In this document: positions 29,201 to 39,811 of the stretch, piece by piece
How positions within the stretch are numbered: position 1 is the first letter of the stretch
Layout: every line of letters begins with the position of its first letter
Origin: Atopsyche davidsoni
Taxonomy: Eukaryota; Arthropoda; Insecta; Trichoptera; Hydrobiosidae
Reading direction: 5' to 3'
Assembly: GCA_022113835.1 (NCBI GenBank)
Contig: JAILWY010000026.1
Coordinates: 4,174,001 to 4,238,000, forward strand
DNA length: 64,000 nucleotides
Program-made: the position numbers and the translations under genes
The notes under the pieces: model-generated
What the model saw: the letters and a program-made list of their open reading frames with translations, nothing else
What the model was told of the DNA's origin: nothing
Databases searched by the model: none

Positions 29201-32200
29201 GCACTGGACTTTTTTTTGAACAAAGTAACAAGTGAAGCGATCTTAGTCCCATCTGGATATTATTTTTAAAATGTACACCAGCCATGTAAGCCAGGGGTGT
29301 GGGTTCAAATCCCACACAAATCACGATAATATTTTTCTGAGAGTTTCTTTAAATCATCTTCTATGTATGAACTTATGTGCCTAATCATATTAGTAATAAT
29401 ATAATTAACCCGTAATGAGTAATAAATACGCATCTGATTGACGTTCAATCCAAAAAATAATGCATGCGTAAACAATAAACGATAAAAGTTAAGATTTTCA
29501 AATGAGTGGCTTGATTTTACAGTGATAAGTATCAATACTCTCAGCTTTTTTTTAATAAACAAAATAAACTACTGCTAACAATTGTTACAGTGATTTAATA
29601 ATTAGCAGTTTCTATAATTTGCTTCCTTTTTTGTATTTAAAAAATCACGAAGTAATTTTCTTAATTTTATTTCAATCTGGAAAAGATACTTCTGTACGTC
29701 CTTTTAGTGAGCAGGAACAGTTCGATGTGAGCCGGCACGGTCATTAAATACTCTACTTCACTGAGAGGAGGTCTCTGCTTATGTAACGGAGGCTGGGGGT
29801 TGAGGTCAGCAGGGGCGGGGCGCAGAGCCCGGGGGGCCCAAGGCTGAGATCCTCGCCCCGGAACGGAGCGGCCCACACGTGAATGCAAAGTTTTCCACAC
29901 AAATGTACCGAGTAGGTTTATATATGTTGTAACGCTAGATTAAACGATGTTTAATGATTATTCTAAAAATATTGTAGTGAGACGGAACTTTTGGTATCTT
30001 TTGAAAGTTTGTCAGTTCTCGCTGCTGTAATTCTTGGAGAATTTCATTTTGATTATTTTGGCAAAATATTTATGTTTGAATACAATCATACTCGTTGTCA
30101 TTTCCGATAAAACTAAGCGTAGGTCGTTCTTGCATTGTTTAACAAAATCAAAGCAGCATTTATTTGTTTAAAAAAAAAATCTTTTATGAAAATTGTCAAT
30201 ACCATTATTTATATAATTAACTGAATAATCATTAAAAAATAGATGCTCCTATAATAGTATAATGGGGAGTTTTAAAGAAAGTTTGTTTTGTATCGAAAAT
30301 CTATGTTTCTTTTACAAATTCGTATTATCTTTTATGTATTGAATACTTTTGGGAATATAAAATGACACTTTTTAAAAGTTGATTTAATCTTTGTAAAAAT
30401 TGTTACTCAATACACCGGTTAAATGAAAAAAATGTTTTAGAAATTATATTAAAAGCTTACCAAGCTTATCAATTTTGGAGGCACTAATTCGTAAATATAA
30501 ATATTGCAAAATAGTTAACGGACTACTGGCATTTACCACCGAGGCGGTGAGAGCTCAATCGCCCTATAGAGGCATCGTGAAACTCAAAGTTTGACGATGC
30601 GATAAACTCGGTGATAAATGTCAGTAGTCTCGTAAACCATTCGGTCTCGTCGGTAGAGAGGCAAAGCAGGCCAACTCACTTTACTGCCCGCGCACTGTCA
30701 GCTGAATATCAGCTGTCTGACATTACTCAGCACGAGCTAGCTCCGCGGCCGTCGGCTGCTTCGGCTGCCCAGTGGGGCGGACGCCTCACCTGTTGATGTG
30801 GATGACGTGGCCGCTGTCCCCTCTGCGCCGCATGGAGCGGACTGCCTCCCTGGTGCAGATGCTCAGCGCCAGCACGTTTGTGTCCAGGACGGAGCGCCAG
30901 TCGCTGGTGCTGCCGCCTGAAAGCGAAAGTGACGGGCGTCTACTTCCATCAACCGGACTTGGCGCATAGTCGACATAGAATATTCATAGAGACAGTATTT
31001 TATCGATCAAAAAATCTACAGCACCAATAAAAAAAATCAAATGCAAAAAGTTAGATACGAGGGCGGTCCGATAAGTACTTAGCGTACAAAAGAAAAACGA
31101 AACTTTGGGAAAAAATAGTCTCCTTTTAGCTCGATACACTTGACCCAGCGATGCTCCAACTTCTTTAACCCATTAGAAAAAAACGTTTTCTCGAGGGCTG
31201 AAAAATAGGCCTCCGTGCCGGCGATGGCCTCCTCATTCGACTTAAATTTCTGCCCGGCGAGTGACTTTTTCAAGTTTGGCAACAAAAAAAAAAAAGCGCA
31301 CGGGGCCAAATCTGGAGAATACGGTGGATGGGGGAGCAGTTCTTAGTGCAACTCGACCAATTTGGCCGTGGTGACGGCGGAGGTGTGAGCCGGTATGTTG
31401 TCATGGTGGAAGAGCACTTTTTTTCGCCAAATGGGGCCGTTTTTTCTGTAATTCGGCGTCGAATCGGCCCAATAATTCGGCATAGTAGACGTAGTAGTGT
31501 GACCGTTTTGCCCTTCTCCAGGTAGTCAATGTAGATCACACTTTGTGAATCCCAGAAAGCGGTGGCCATCACCTTTCCGGCCGATAGGACAGCCTTCGCC
31601 TTCTTCGGAGCACGTTTGCCGGGGGAAGTCCACTGTTTCGACTGTTCCTTGGTCTCTGGTGTGTACCAGTGGATCCATGTTTCGTCGACGGTCACAAAAC
31701 GACGCAGAAACTCCTTCGGATTGCGCTTAAACAGCGTCAAACACTGCTCCGAAGTGGTCTCACGGTCGCGTTTGTTGTTCGGAGTGAGCAAACGCGGCAC
31801 CCATCGCCCCGACAGCTTTCTCATGTCCAAAATTTCATGCAGGATATGACCCACGCAGTTTTTTGAGATGCCCTCTGTTTCAGCTATCTCGCGCACCTTC
31901 AATCAGCAGTTTGCCAATACGAGATCGTGGATTTTTGTCACGTTATCCTCCGTGGTAGCCATTTTCGAAGCCCTTGGGCGTGGCTCATCAAAAAGCCGTC
32001 TACGAGAATGTACTACACGATAGTAAATCTACTTGCGATACTAGCACCAGCGGGCGGTGAGGCTAAGTACTTATCGGACCGCCCTCGTATTTTATCGTTG
32101 TTTAAGAGCTCCAAAATCGATGTTTTTCAAAAATATTTTACGAAAAATCTACAGCACCAATACAAAAAAATCAAATGCAAAAAGTCAGATACATTGCTTC

Positions 32201-35200
32201 TTCTACCCAAAAAAATATTTTATTTCTTGTAAATTTACTTTCAATGTGAGAAATACTTTTTTTTTCGAGTGAAGTTTAAGCCTTTTGGAGATCATACAAA
32301 CTCACGGTCCAAGAACCCTAAGCATTCAAGGGTCTTTTTTAAATTGGAATTTAAAGATTACGTATAAACCTATTGCATGGGATGAGTTTAAAAGTTACAA
32401 AAAAAATTGAGATCAAAACCAAAGTTTGTAAGAGTTTTAAAAATTAGCCAATAGCGTCCACCGTTTCGTTGTCTACTTAGGCAAAACTATAAAAAAAACA
32501 CAAATAGATATTTATAATGATTAAATCAGGCTATTCAGCAGTATAAACAATAAAAATGATTTAGATTTTCAATGAGAATATTTATTTTCAGGATTGGCCT
32601 TGACGGAAGCCGACGTGTGTTGAAGCAGAAATTGCATACATTTCGTACAATTTTATACTCCGCTTCTTTTAAATTATTCACCAGTATGGCCTATTATTTT
32701 TCACAAGCAACCGTTGGTAGAATTTTTATTTTAAATATGACCCACAGCAGACTTTATAACTGCTGCAATTTTCGTGAAAGAAAATGCGCCAGGTTGGAAA
32801 TTATACCAATTTCAACATTTGAATAACTTTGTGGCTCGGATCTTTTAAAATTAAATTTGAACCAAGTTTTTAGACCTTAATTCATTGTACTCTTGTATTT
32901 GTACATATGCACATAAATAGTTATACAAGGTTTAAAAAAAAAACAATGAAATACCCTTTTTTTACGCTCTGCATATTCCATTGGATGTTTGAGAAGTATT
33001 TAATAAGAAGTTTTACATGTTTTCAGTTCGAGTTTAAAGTTCATCGTTTTCTATTAAAATATCTTCATGGCATTAAAAGTTAAACAGCTTTATGTTTTTA
33101 CCAATAGTAAAGTGATTTTTAAAAAATAAAATTTAATATTGCTACTGGATATTTTTTTTATAAAATACAGAGTTTGTAAAATATTCTTACGATGTGGTTA
33201 AAATATTCATTGATTATTATGCTACGCTCGTTCTTTTCTGTTGAATATAGTAAACTGGATGAGCACTTATAAAAGAGGGAGCCAATTTCGAAAATACACC
33301 AGGGAAGACTGACTGGTGCACATGCAACAAAATGCAAATGTTATTCATGAACCTGATTGGACAGTTTTAAATAACAGCTCCTATACTAATGCTATATATA
33401 AATATATATACAATTGGCTTGTTGGCTCGGTGGTTGAATCTTGATCGAAAGGTTTCCGGCTCGATTCTCATTTTTGAATGTACTCTCTCTGATGTTATAT
33501 TGCATATGTCGGTACAAATTGTTTTTCAAATAGTTTTTTGTTTGAATGTTAACGTCATGAAAAAATTAATTGGTGCGAAAAATTGCTTTAAAATATATTC
33601 TTTCTCGGTATAAAATGTAGCTTTCTGAATGACACGTTCATTTTCTACTGAAATTCATTCCGTGAAAGTTAGCTTTGACATTTCAGTGATACACGGAAGC
33701 ATTACGTATTGATACGTTGTAGAATGTATTAAAAACTAATGCCGGTTTTCTTTTACCGTTGTCTAAACAAAATGATTTATTGCTTTGGAATAGTTCTGAA
33801 ACAGGGACAATATTTTATATTTGAAAGTATAAGCTCGACTATAATTCAGGTCACAGAATTACACGATACGAAAACCTTCAAATTTTGGATATTCGTGAAT
33901 TTGTATGTTAGTTATTTAAAAGACAAAGCATTAAATCCATATTTGATCGTTAGCGAAATGCCTTTTGATTTTAAATAGTACACCAGTTAAAATAATAATT
34001 TCTTACCCAGTAGAGAGGCTGGTTGTGTCTTCACTCCTATGTACCCGGCGCAGTTCACGAGAACGTCCACTCCTCCTAGATTAGTATTCACCCATTGGAA
34101 AGCGTCCAAGATTTCTTGTTCGTTCATCAAGTCACATTTAATTCCTCTAATTGTTCCTCTTCCCCTCACCAACGACGAAAGTCCCTAAGACACAAATGAT
34201 AAACGGAATATATTGGTTTGATTTCATGTACTCTTTGATTTGGTCTAGCCCCGGTCCCTAAGCATAAGGCGACCTATATTTAATTTTTTTTTTTTACAAT
34301 TTACCCTTTTATTTATGACATATAAATTTCCATATGAATAATAAGTTGACCTATTTGAATACAGCAGGTCAATACGAGAATTAGATAGGACTTCGATTTG
34401 GGTACATTAAACCTTTTGGACCGAAAATTTTTGTAAGTATATAATCAAGCTCGTTTTCTTTACTCTGGTATTAATTTTGATTCAAATTTAAAAAAAACGA
34501 CTTTCAATAAAACATTTTTTTTTAAATTAAATTAAATTAATGTAATTAAATTAAATTAATGTAATTAAATTAAATTAAAATGTTTCATTTTTTCTTTTCA
34601 TTCATATTTTTTATAGTAAAAACTCTGTATACCAAAAAAAAAATATTATTTACCAATCACTTTAGATTTCATAAAATTTTATTTAATAATTCCCACAAGG
34701 GCGATTTTTTGAATATAAATAAAAACAATCATCTTTTCAAACCTAAAAATACTTAAGCTTTTTATCTGTTAAATATCACGTCAATTTACTCTTATTTTCA
34801 AAAAAAAAATTTAAATAATGGTTTTGTGCTATTTACCTATTGATATACAGTAAATGTGATTATTCACACATTGTTAATATTCAAACAGAGTAAAATTTTA
34901 TCATTATTCATCAGTAAAGTCACGGTTCAATTATTTCACTAAATGTTTTTAAATAAAGTAAGTAATAGGTATTAGAACTTTATATAATAATTCAGTATAT
35001 ATATTTATATATAATTTTTTTGTCAAAATTATATTTGTCATAATCAAAAACAGTTTTGAACAGTATAAAATGGAATCGTGTATATCAGATTTGGTCCCGG
35101 AGTTGGCTGAACATTTTACCTAATTGAATCCAATTCAATTATTTCACTAAATGTTTTTAAATAAAGTAAGTAATAAGTATTAGAACTTTATATAATAATT

Positions 35201-38200
35201 CAGTATATATATTTATATATACATATATTGTATATATATTTTTTGTCAAAATTATATTTGTCATAATCAAAAACAGTTTTGAACAGTATAAAATGGAATC
35301 GTGTATATCAGATTTGGTCCCGGAATTGGCTGAACATTTTACTTAATTGAATCCAATTACTACAAAAACAAGCGCAACCGAATTGTGTTGTTTCCGCCCG
35401 CAGCCAGAGGTCCGATTGTTTAAGTTGATCCGATATAGTTTTTAGTTACCCCATAAATATCTTTATCTCTCTCTATTTGTGACAAATGGCCTTTGCAGAT
35501 AGATAATGCTGGGAGATATATGATACACGCGCAAAATAATATTTGATATAACTACTCAGCACATATTTTTCCCTTTACCATAGTTATTTATTTTTCTTCA
35601 CTTATAATTTAAAGGTTGCATAATATCTTCAACTCTTACTTTTAAAATTTGTCAATCGGTCAGTGTACTCTTAGATTTCGTATTGCTGCAACGATTTCAT
35701 GCCAATTTGTAATAAACACCATGGTGTATTTTTATGAGTATTTTTCATTTATTGCATAAGTTAGGACGCCTGATTGCATTATTACCATTGGAGATGTTTG
35801 AAAATACAATCTGTGTCACCGTACAAAATGCAGGTTGTATTTGCAGTGCGAGTTATCAGCGATGCGCGATGACTCTTATCTCCGTGATCTATCCATTACC
35901 GCCTCTGTTGACACTCGAGATAGCGGCTCGTGCACTGTGCTCTCGCCAATTAAAAATGCAACACTTCATGAGCAATTCATCGGGCACTTCCATGCGATTT
36001 TACAATAAATCCTCATAATGGCTTCAGCCGAATGAATAGTAAATAGAAATGAACTAGTTATTACTTTGATTTATTGAAAACAATCGTTTGATAGCCCGCA
36101 TAAAAAAAACTACTTAGTTTCAAGTGTTGCCTTTGAAATTTTAACTATATATTTTTGAATAAAAATATTCAACTTGAAAACGTTTATACATAAATACACG
36201 CATGTCACAGAAATTATAAATTTAATAGTTAATCTATGTCTTCTTAGAGGTGCTTCTCTTCAGAGGCCGTTGGTGACCATCTTACTTACCATATTCTTAT
36301 GCTGAGCCAGTATTCATGGTTTTCTAAGAGAGAATAGTGTAGTCCCGGGGTCCTTCTACACCACAGTTTTCAATTCGAAAGAAAAGTCTACGTTTTGTGT
36401 CTGCCCAATATCATTATTATATAATCATTTCCTTTCAAATATGTTATTTTTATAATCAAAAGATAAAAATCCGAATTTGATACTTAAGATTACATAGTAA
36501 AATAAAAGCCTAAAAGGATTATTTTGTAAATATTTTTATACGAATGAATCCATTACGTCATAAATTTGTACGACTTAAGTAAGTTATTTGGTATAAGAGA
36601 TACTTATTACACGAATAGTATTTTTTCAACGAACATCTGATTATTTTTTCATATTAATTGAAGTTTCAATGATAAGTAGTAACACGAAGTCCAAAAGAGG
36701 TAAAATATATACAATCAAAGCTTTTCTAATTGCAGTTGTTTACTTCGAATTCCATTTCAGTTTAAACCAAACTAGAGTACGGGAGGATTTTAAAACCAGT
36801 TGCGTGTAATCGAGTTTAAATTCTGTAAAACATAGAGAAGTTGAAGCGATTCGCTGAGTTCAAATGTAGGCCAGCACTGCTCACCGAAACCTATGATACA
36901 ATCAGCTGTGCGAAATCAAGAGGTTTTTATGGGCAACTGACAAAGAGAAATTTTAACAAGCCGTGATGTCATTGCATTCACCGACACGGCATACAAATTG
37001 AGCACACACCCAATTCTAGCTATAACTGCAGCTTTTGACTGCCCACTTGCAATAATAAATATGGGTTATCACGCCAAAATGACTGCGACTAAGAATGCAT
37101 AAATTACTATCGATATGCATTCATTGGATTATTTTAGGCTTCGCTGTAGGTACTGACTTCAAATAAAAATCATTGCACGCCGTATAAAAATATTTTTCGT
37201 GACTAGAAACCTTTATGGTCTATGAGGTATACTTTCAGGTTTTTTTATACTAAAACTGCAAACTGGTAATCCCGTGAATAATATCGCATAAATATTTTCT
37301 AATACAGTGAATTTGTATTTGAATAATATTTGCTTTTCAATAACGTAATTATACATATACTCGTAAGTTCATAGCTTTTTCATTGTTTTGATTCTTGTGT
37401 GATAACTTAACTTAGGTAAGATTAGGAATAGTTTTATAAAAAGTTACATTAAGTATTATTTGGATATTTATCCGAGTGTGAAAATAATAAAAAGTTTATA
37501 CAAACTATTTTACCTCGGTATTTGTGACATTATTACACTACTTATAGACAGTATATGTCATTTGCTCTTTAAAAATTTATAAAAAGATTTAGTACATATT
37601 TTTTATGTACATCTGGATCTATTTTCCAAATAACTAATGGGTATTTTTATTTTTGAAGAAACGAAATGTCGGTAAATAGAAAGAAAAAAACGTGACAAAA
37701 TACTCAAAAATAACTCAGAACTCTTGAAGAAAAATTACATTACAATATTTTTTAATAAAATGATTTTTAGTAGCAAATAGCATAAATAGTTTTTGTGATT
37801 AAAATATACCAACACATGTTTTAATGCACTGTTTTAAAAAAATACGTATTTGCTGTACAAAATATGTTAGTGCACTTTTGCAATATTTGAAAACAAATAA
37901 AATGTACACAATGCATATTTCATGCAACCAATTTTGTTTCCAATTTTGATAGCTGAAATTTGATTGTGATTATTAAAATATGCACGCCCACGAAATGAGT
38001 CGGAAACGGCTGAAGGCCAACTCTGAAGACTTTTCTACTTTTACAATTACAAATTATGAACCATGTGATGGGCACGGATTATTCAATGCATGATAAGTGG
38101 ATAAATTATACGTACACAATGTAATTAATGTATGCCAACTTATAATAATATTTACAAATACCAAAATAAAATACTAAAAAATTGGTTTTTTGTTTTAGTG

Positions 38201-39811
38201 TTGTCAGTAAAACAAAGTTAATTTTAAATTTACTATATTAGTATTTTTTTTGGTTTTGCATTATCGTTTAAATATAATTAAAAAATTTACTTGAAATAAT
38301 TACATTTACAATCAGACATACATGTGTGTGAGCCAACTTTTAAAGTGCTTGATTTTTAAAAATATTATCTAGTTTCAATGTTTGTAGCGTAATTTTAGCA
38401 ATACTAAATGATAATATAAATTGTCCCAAAAATATTAGCACAGTAACTTGTTGTCACCTCCTAAAAATAAAGAAGTGTTGTAATTTTTTTACAATTAGAT
38501 AGAGAATTAGATTTTTTTTTTAAATTACAAAGTATTGAGTGTCCTTATAGTTTTTATATTAACAAGTTTCTTCAAGATTTTGCTAATCAAAATGATGTAT
38601 TTTCAAGCTTTATTTACATATTATGTAAAGTTGTTATTTCTCTCATATGTTGTGTCATTAGATTTAAAGCCATTAAACAGCTAATTTATTTTATTATTAA
38701 TGAGTTTTTTAAATTAACTTTTTCAGAATGCTAATCACTAAAAATCGTTTTCGTTGGCTATATTTAACCAAAGTTTATTATGGTTGTCATTAACCGGAGA
38801 TTGTCCCGTTAGGTTTCTCGAAACTTGAGATTATAATATATAATTTTGATTGCCGAAAAGATATTACATTTAAATATATAAACTAGTAACTATGGATTTT
38901 TGGTACAAATTATTATTATTTTTTTATCTTCTTTCAACTTACTACATTGTGAATAATATCATTTTTTTTACAATACAACTTGTTACAATAATATTTATTG
39001 GTTAATATATATATATTTATTGGAATTCACAACTTATGTCTATTTTTAGTTTTTGATTATTAAAATAAAATCAATGATTCTTCCAACCTATTTTTAAAAC
39101 TTATTACGTAGAAAAAGCAGTCATGTCTGGCTTTATGTGCAGAAGTGAATGTATTTTATTTTCAACAGTGATAATTTTGTCAGTTTTTAATACAACCGAT
39201 TACATAACAAGTTGTATAACAAAAAAAAAACGCTGTATATAAATATTTCTATAATTTTAATCAAGATCAATGAAACCGTGACATCTTATACGTTAGCAAT
39301 AGAAAATTTATCTCTTTCTGATTATTACTAATGATATTTCCACATAATTATTCTTCAAATATAAAAATGATTTGTAGTATAAGCGGTTTACACAAGGAAC
39401 AAAAAAACCGAAAACCGACGACGAAATTAGCCATTAGTGTTCCTTGTTTGTGTTATTTTTGATGAACTATAAAAAAACTTAAAATTCAAATTAAAGACAC
39501 ATTAAACGTGGTTTATTTGGTAGGTCGATTATCCGTTGTGTTGGAACAACAATTTCGTTACATATATCTCATGCGCTAAAGCAGATTACGAAATAAACAC
39601 CATGACGTCATGACATCACGGTCGTAATAAATGATCTCATACATTATAGCATACCTAGTGCTTATTCTCTTATGCTTACCTGTACTTTAAAATGTCTTCT
39701 GGCTAATCCCACAACCCTCATTCCACTGTTAGCCAAGGCTACAGCAGTAGCTGCCCCTATTCCTGAACTGGCTCCTGTCACCACCGCCACTTTTCCTGCC
39801 CAGCGATCCAT
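23206..39811 (-). CDS. SDR-1: classical short-chain dehydrogenase/reductase, farnesol dehydrogenase-like
   Basis: Exons: 39811-39680, 34184-34007, 30916-30790, 27107-26972, 25917-25750 and 23253-23206, giving 262 aa. All junctions are GT-AG, with phases 0,1,2,0,0. The Rossmann glycine loop TGASSGIG is at residues 12-19. An Arg pair after the second strand (38-39) suggests NADP(H). NCAG at 88-91 replaces the usual NNAG. Active-site Asn117, Ser146 and YPASK (Tyr163, Lys167) are intact. Exon 2 is 18 nt longer than in the sister genes and exon 5 is 18-24 nt longer. Relatives are soluble oxidoreductases of lipophilic alcohols and ketones. In insects some oxidise farnesol in juvenile hormone synthesis, but the substrate here is inferred. 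Introns are far longer than in the other copies, and exons 3-4 are strikingly GC-rich. A TATA-like run at 40140-40147 might be the promoter. Confidence 0.9.
23254..25749 (-). other. SDR-1 intron 5
   Basis: AT-rich with nothing recognisable except a GC-richer patch at about 23440-23600 of unknown origin. Bounded by GTAAAA on the exon 5 side and TTTCAG before exon 6. Confidence 0.6.
27108..30789 (-). other. SDR-1 intron 3
   Basis: It contains the foldback SINE structure at 29035-29460 and a very GC-rich island at about 29720-29880 that gives no recognisable protein. The remainder is AT-rich without features. The next intron down (25918-26971) holds nothing I recognise. Confidence 0.5.
29035..29460 (+). 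repeat. SINE with foldback arms
   Basis: A tRNA-like head with B box (GGGTTCAAATCCCACAC, about 29307) sits between inverted arms: 29035-29083 and 29348-29396 are 49-bp inverted repeats with about 3 mismatches. The right arm continues into a tail (29397-29460) that is found inverted at 50618-50679. The same composite (short arm, tRNA-like remnant, long arm) occurs at 50797-50618 in opposite orientation. It is therefore a mobile unit and not a local accident. Confidence 0.65.
31058..32087 (-). mobile_element. mariner element with perfect terminal repeats
   Basis: A 26-bp terminal inverted repeat starting CGAGGGCGGTCCGATAAGTA is identical at both ends and flanked by the TA target duplication (31056-31057 and 32088-32089). 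The element is 1030 bp against about 1.3 kb for a full mariner, so it has lost internal sequence. It lies in SDR-1 intron 2, transcribed in the same direction as SDR-1. Perfect terminal repeats with a decayed gene suggest fairly recent movement, possibly mobilised by a full-length copy elsewhere. Confidence 0.93.
31079..31962 (-). pseudogene. mariner transposase, broken
   Basis: Minus-strand sequence begins MATTEDNVTKIHDLVLANC and then meets a TGA stop near 31905. It continues as a 210-codon open frame with helix-turn-helix sequence (KVREIAETEGISKNCVGHIL), the WVPRLLTP signature and the first catalytic Asp in VTVDETWIHWYTPETK. A frameshift follows IYIDYLEKGKT, so the second Asp motif is out of frame. 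The tail resumes in another frame from 31309: MAPCAFFF..., NLKKSLAGQKF, LEHRWVKCIELKGDY. The first helix-turn-helix part of the protein is deleted. Mos1/mauritiana-type similarity; inactive. Confidence 0.9.
33420..33472 (+). repeat. tRNA-like SINE head
   Basis: An A-box-like TGGCTCGGTGG (33423-33433) and a B-box-like GGCTCGATTCTC (about 33458-33469) are spaced as in a pol III type 2 promoter. Flanking sequence does not pair into an acceptor stem. This is probably a decayed tRNA-derived SINE. Confidence 0.45.
34526..34582 (+). repeat. 19-bp tandem repeat, three copies
   Basis: The unit ATTAAATTAAATTAATGTA occurs twice exactly, followed by a third copy that diverges at its end. A simple AT-rich minisatellite. 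Confidence 0.9.
34926..35357 (+). repeat. Tandem duplication of about 208 bp
   Basis: The first copy is 34926-35133 and the second 35134-35357. Both start TTCAATTATTTCACTAAATG and end in TTGAATCCAATT, with only scattered differences. The second copy has an enlarged TATATA segment (about 20 extra bases) in the middle. High identity implies recent duplication. Confidence 0.92.

Larger units (their letters stand above)
30996..32191 (+). repeat. Direct repeat flanking the mariner
   Basis: A unit starting TATTTTATCG and ending AAAAATCTACAGCACCAATA...AAAGTTAGA occurs at 30996-31055, and again from 32088 to about 32189. The second copy has an extra internal 40 bp or so. The last 48 bp of the two copies differ at about 2 positions. 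The mariner sits exactly at the boundary between the two copies. Confidence 0.7.
30917..34006 (-). other. SDR-1 intron 2
   Basis: Hosts the mariner element at 31058-32087 in the same orientation as SDR-1, and a tRNA-like SINE head near 33423. Otherwise AT-rich with no gene. Confidence 0.55.
34185..39679 (-). other. SDR-1 intron 1
   Basis: The longest intron in the window (5495 bp). It contains the 19-bp tandem repeat and the 208/224-bp tandem duplication listed separately. No SDR-like exon or transposase was found in the remainder. Confidence 0.55.

Noticed and set aside
29667..29900. 77-codon minus-strand frame rich in Pro and Arg inside SDR-1 intron 3
   Set aside because: Composition follows the GC-rich island; it has no matching SDR phase and no recognisable domain.
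31328..31866. Several plus-strand open frames of 61-95 codons
   Set aside because: They are antisense shadows of the mariner transposase on the minus strand.
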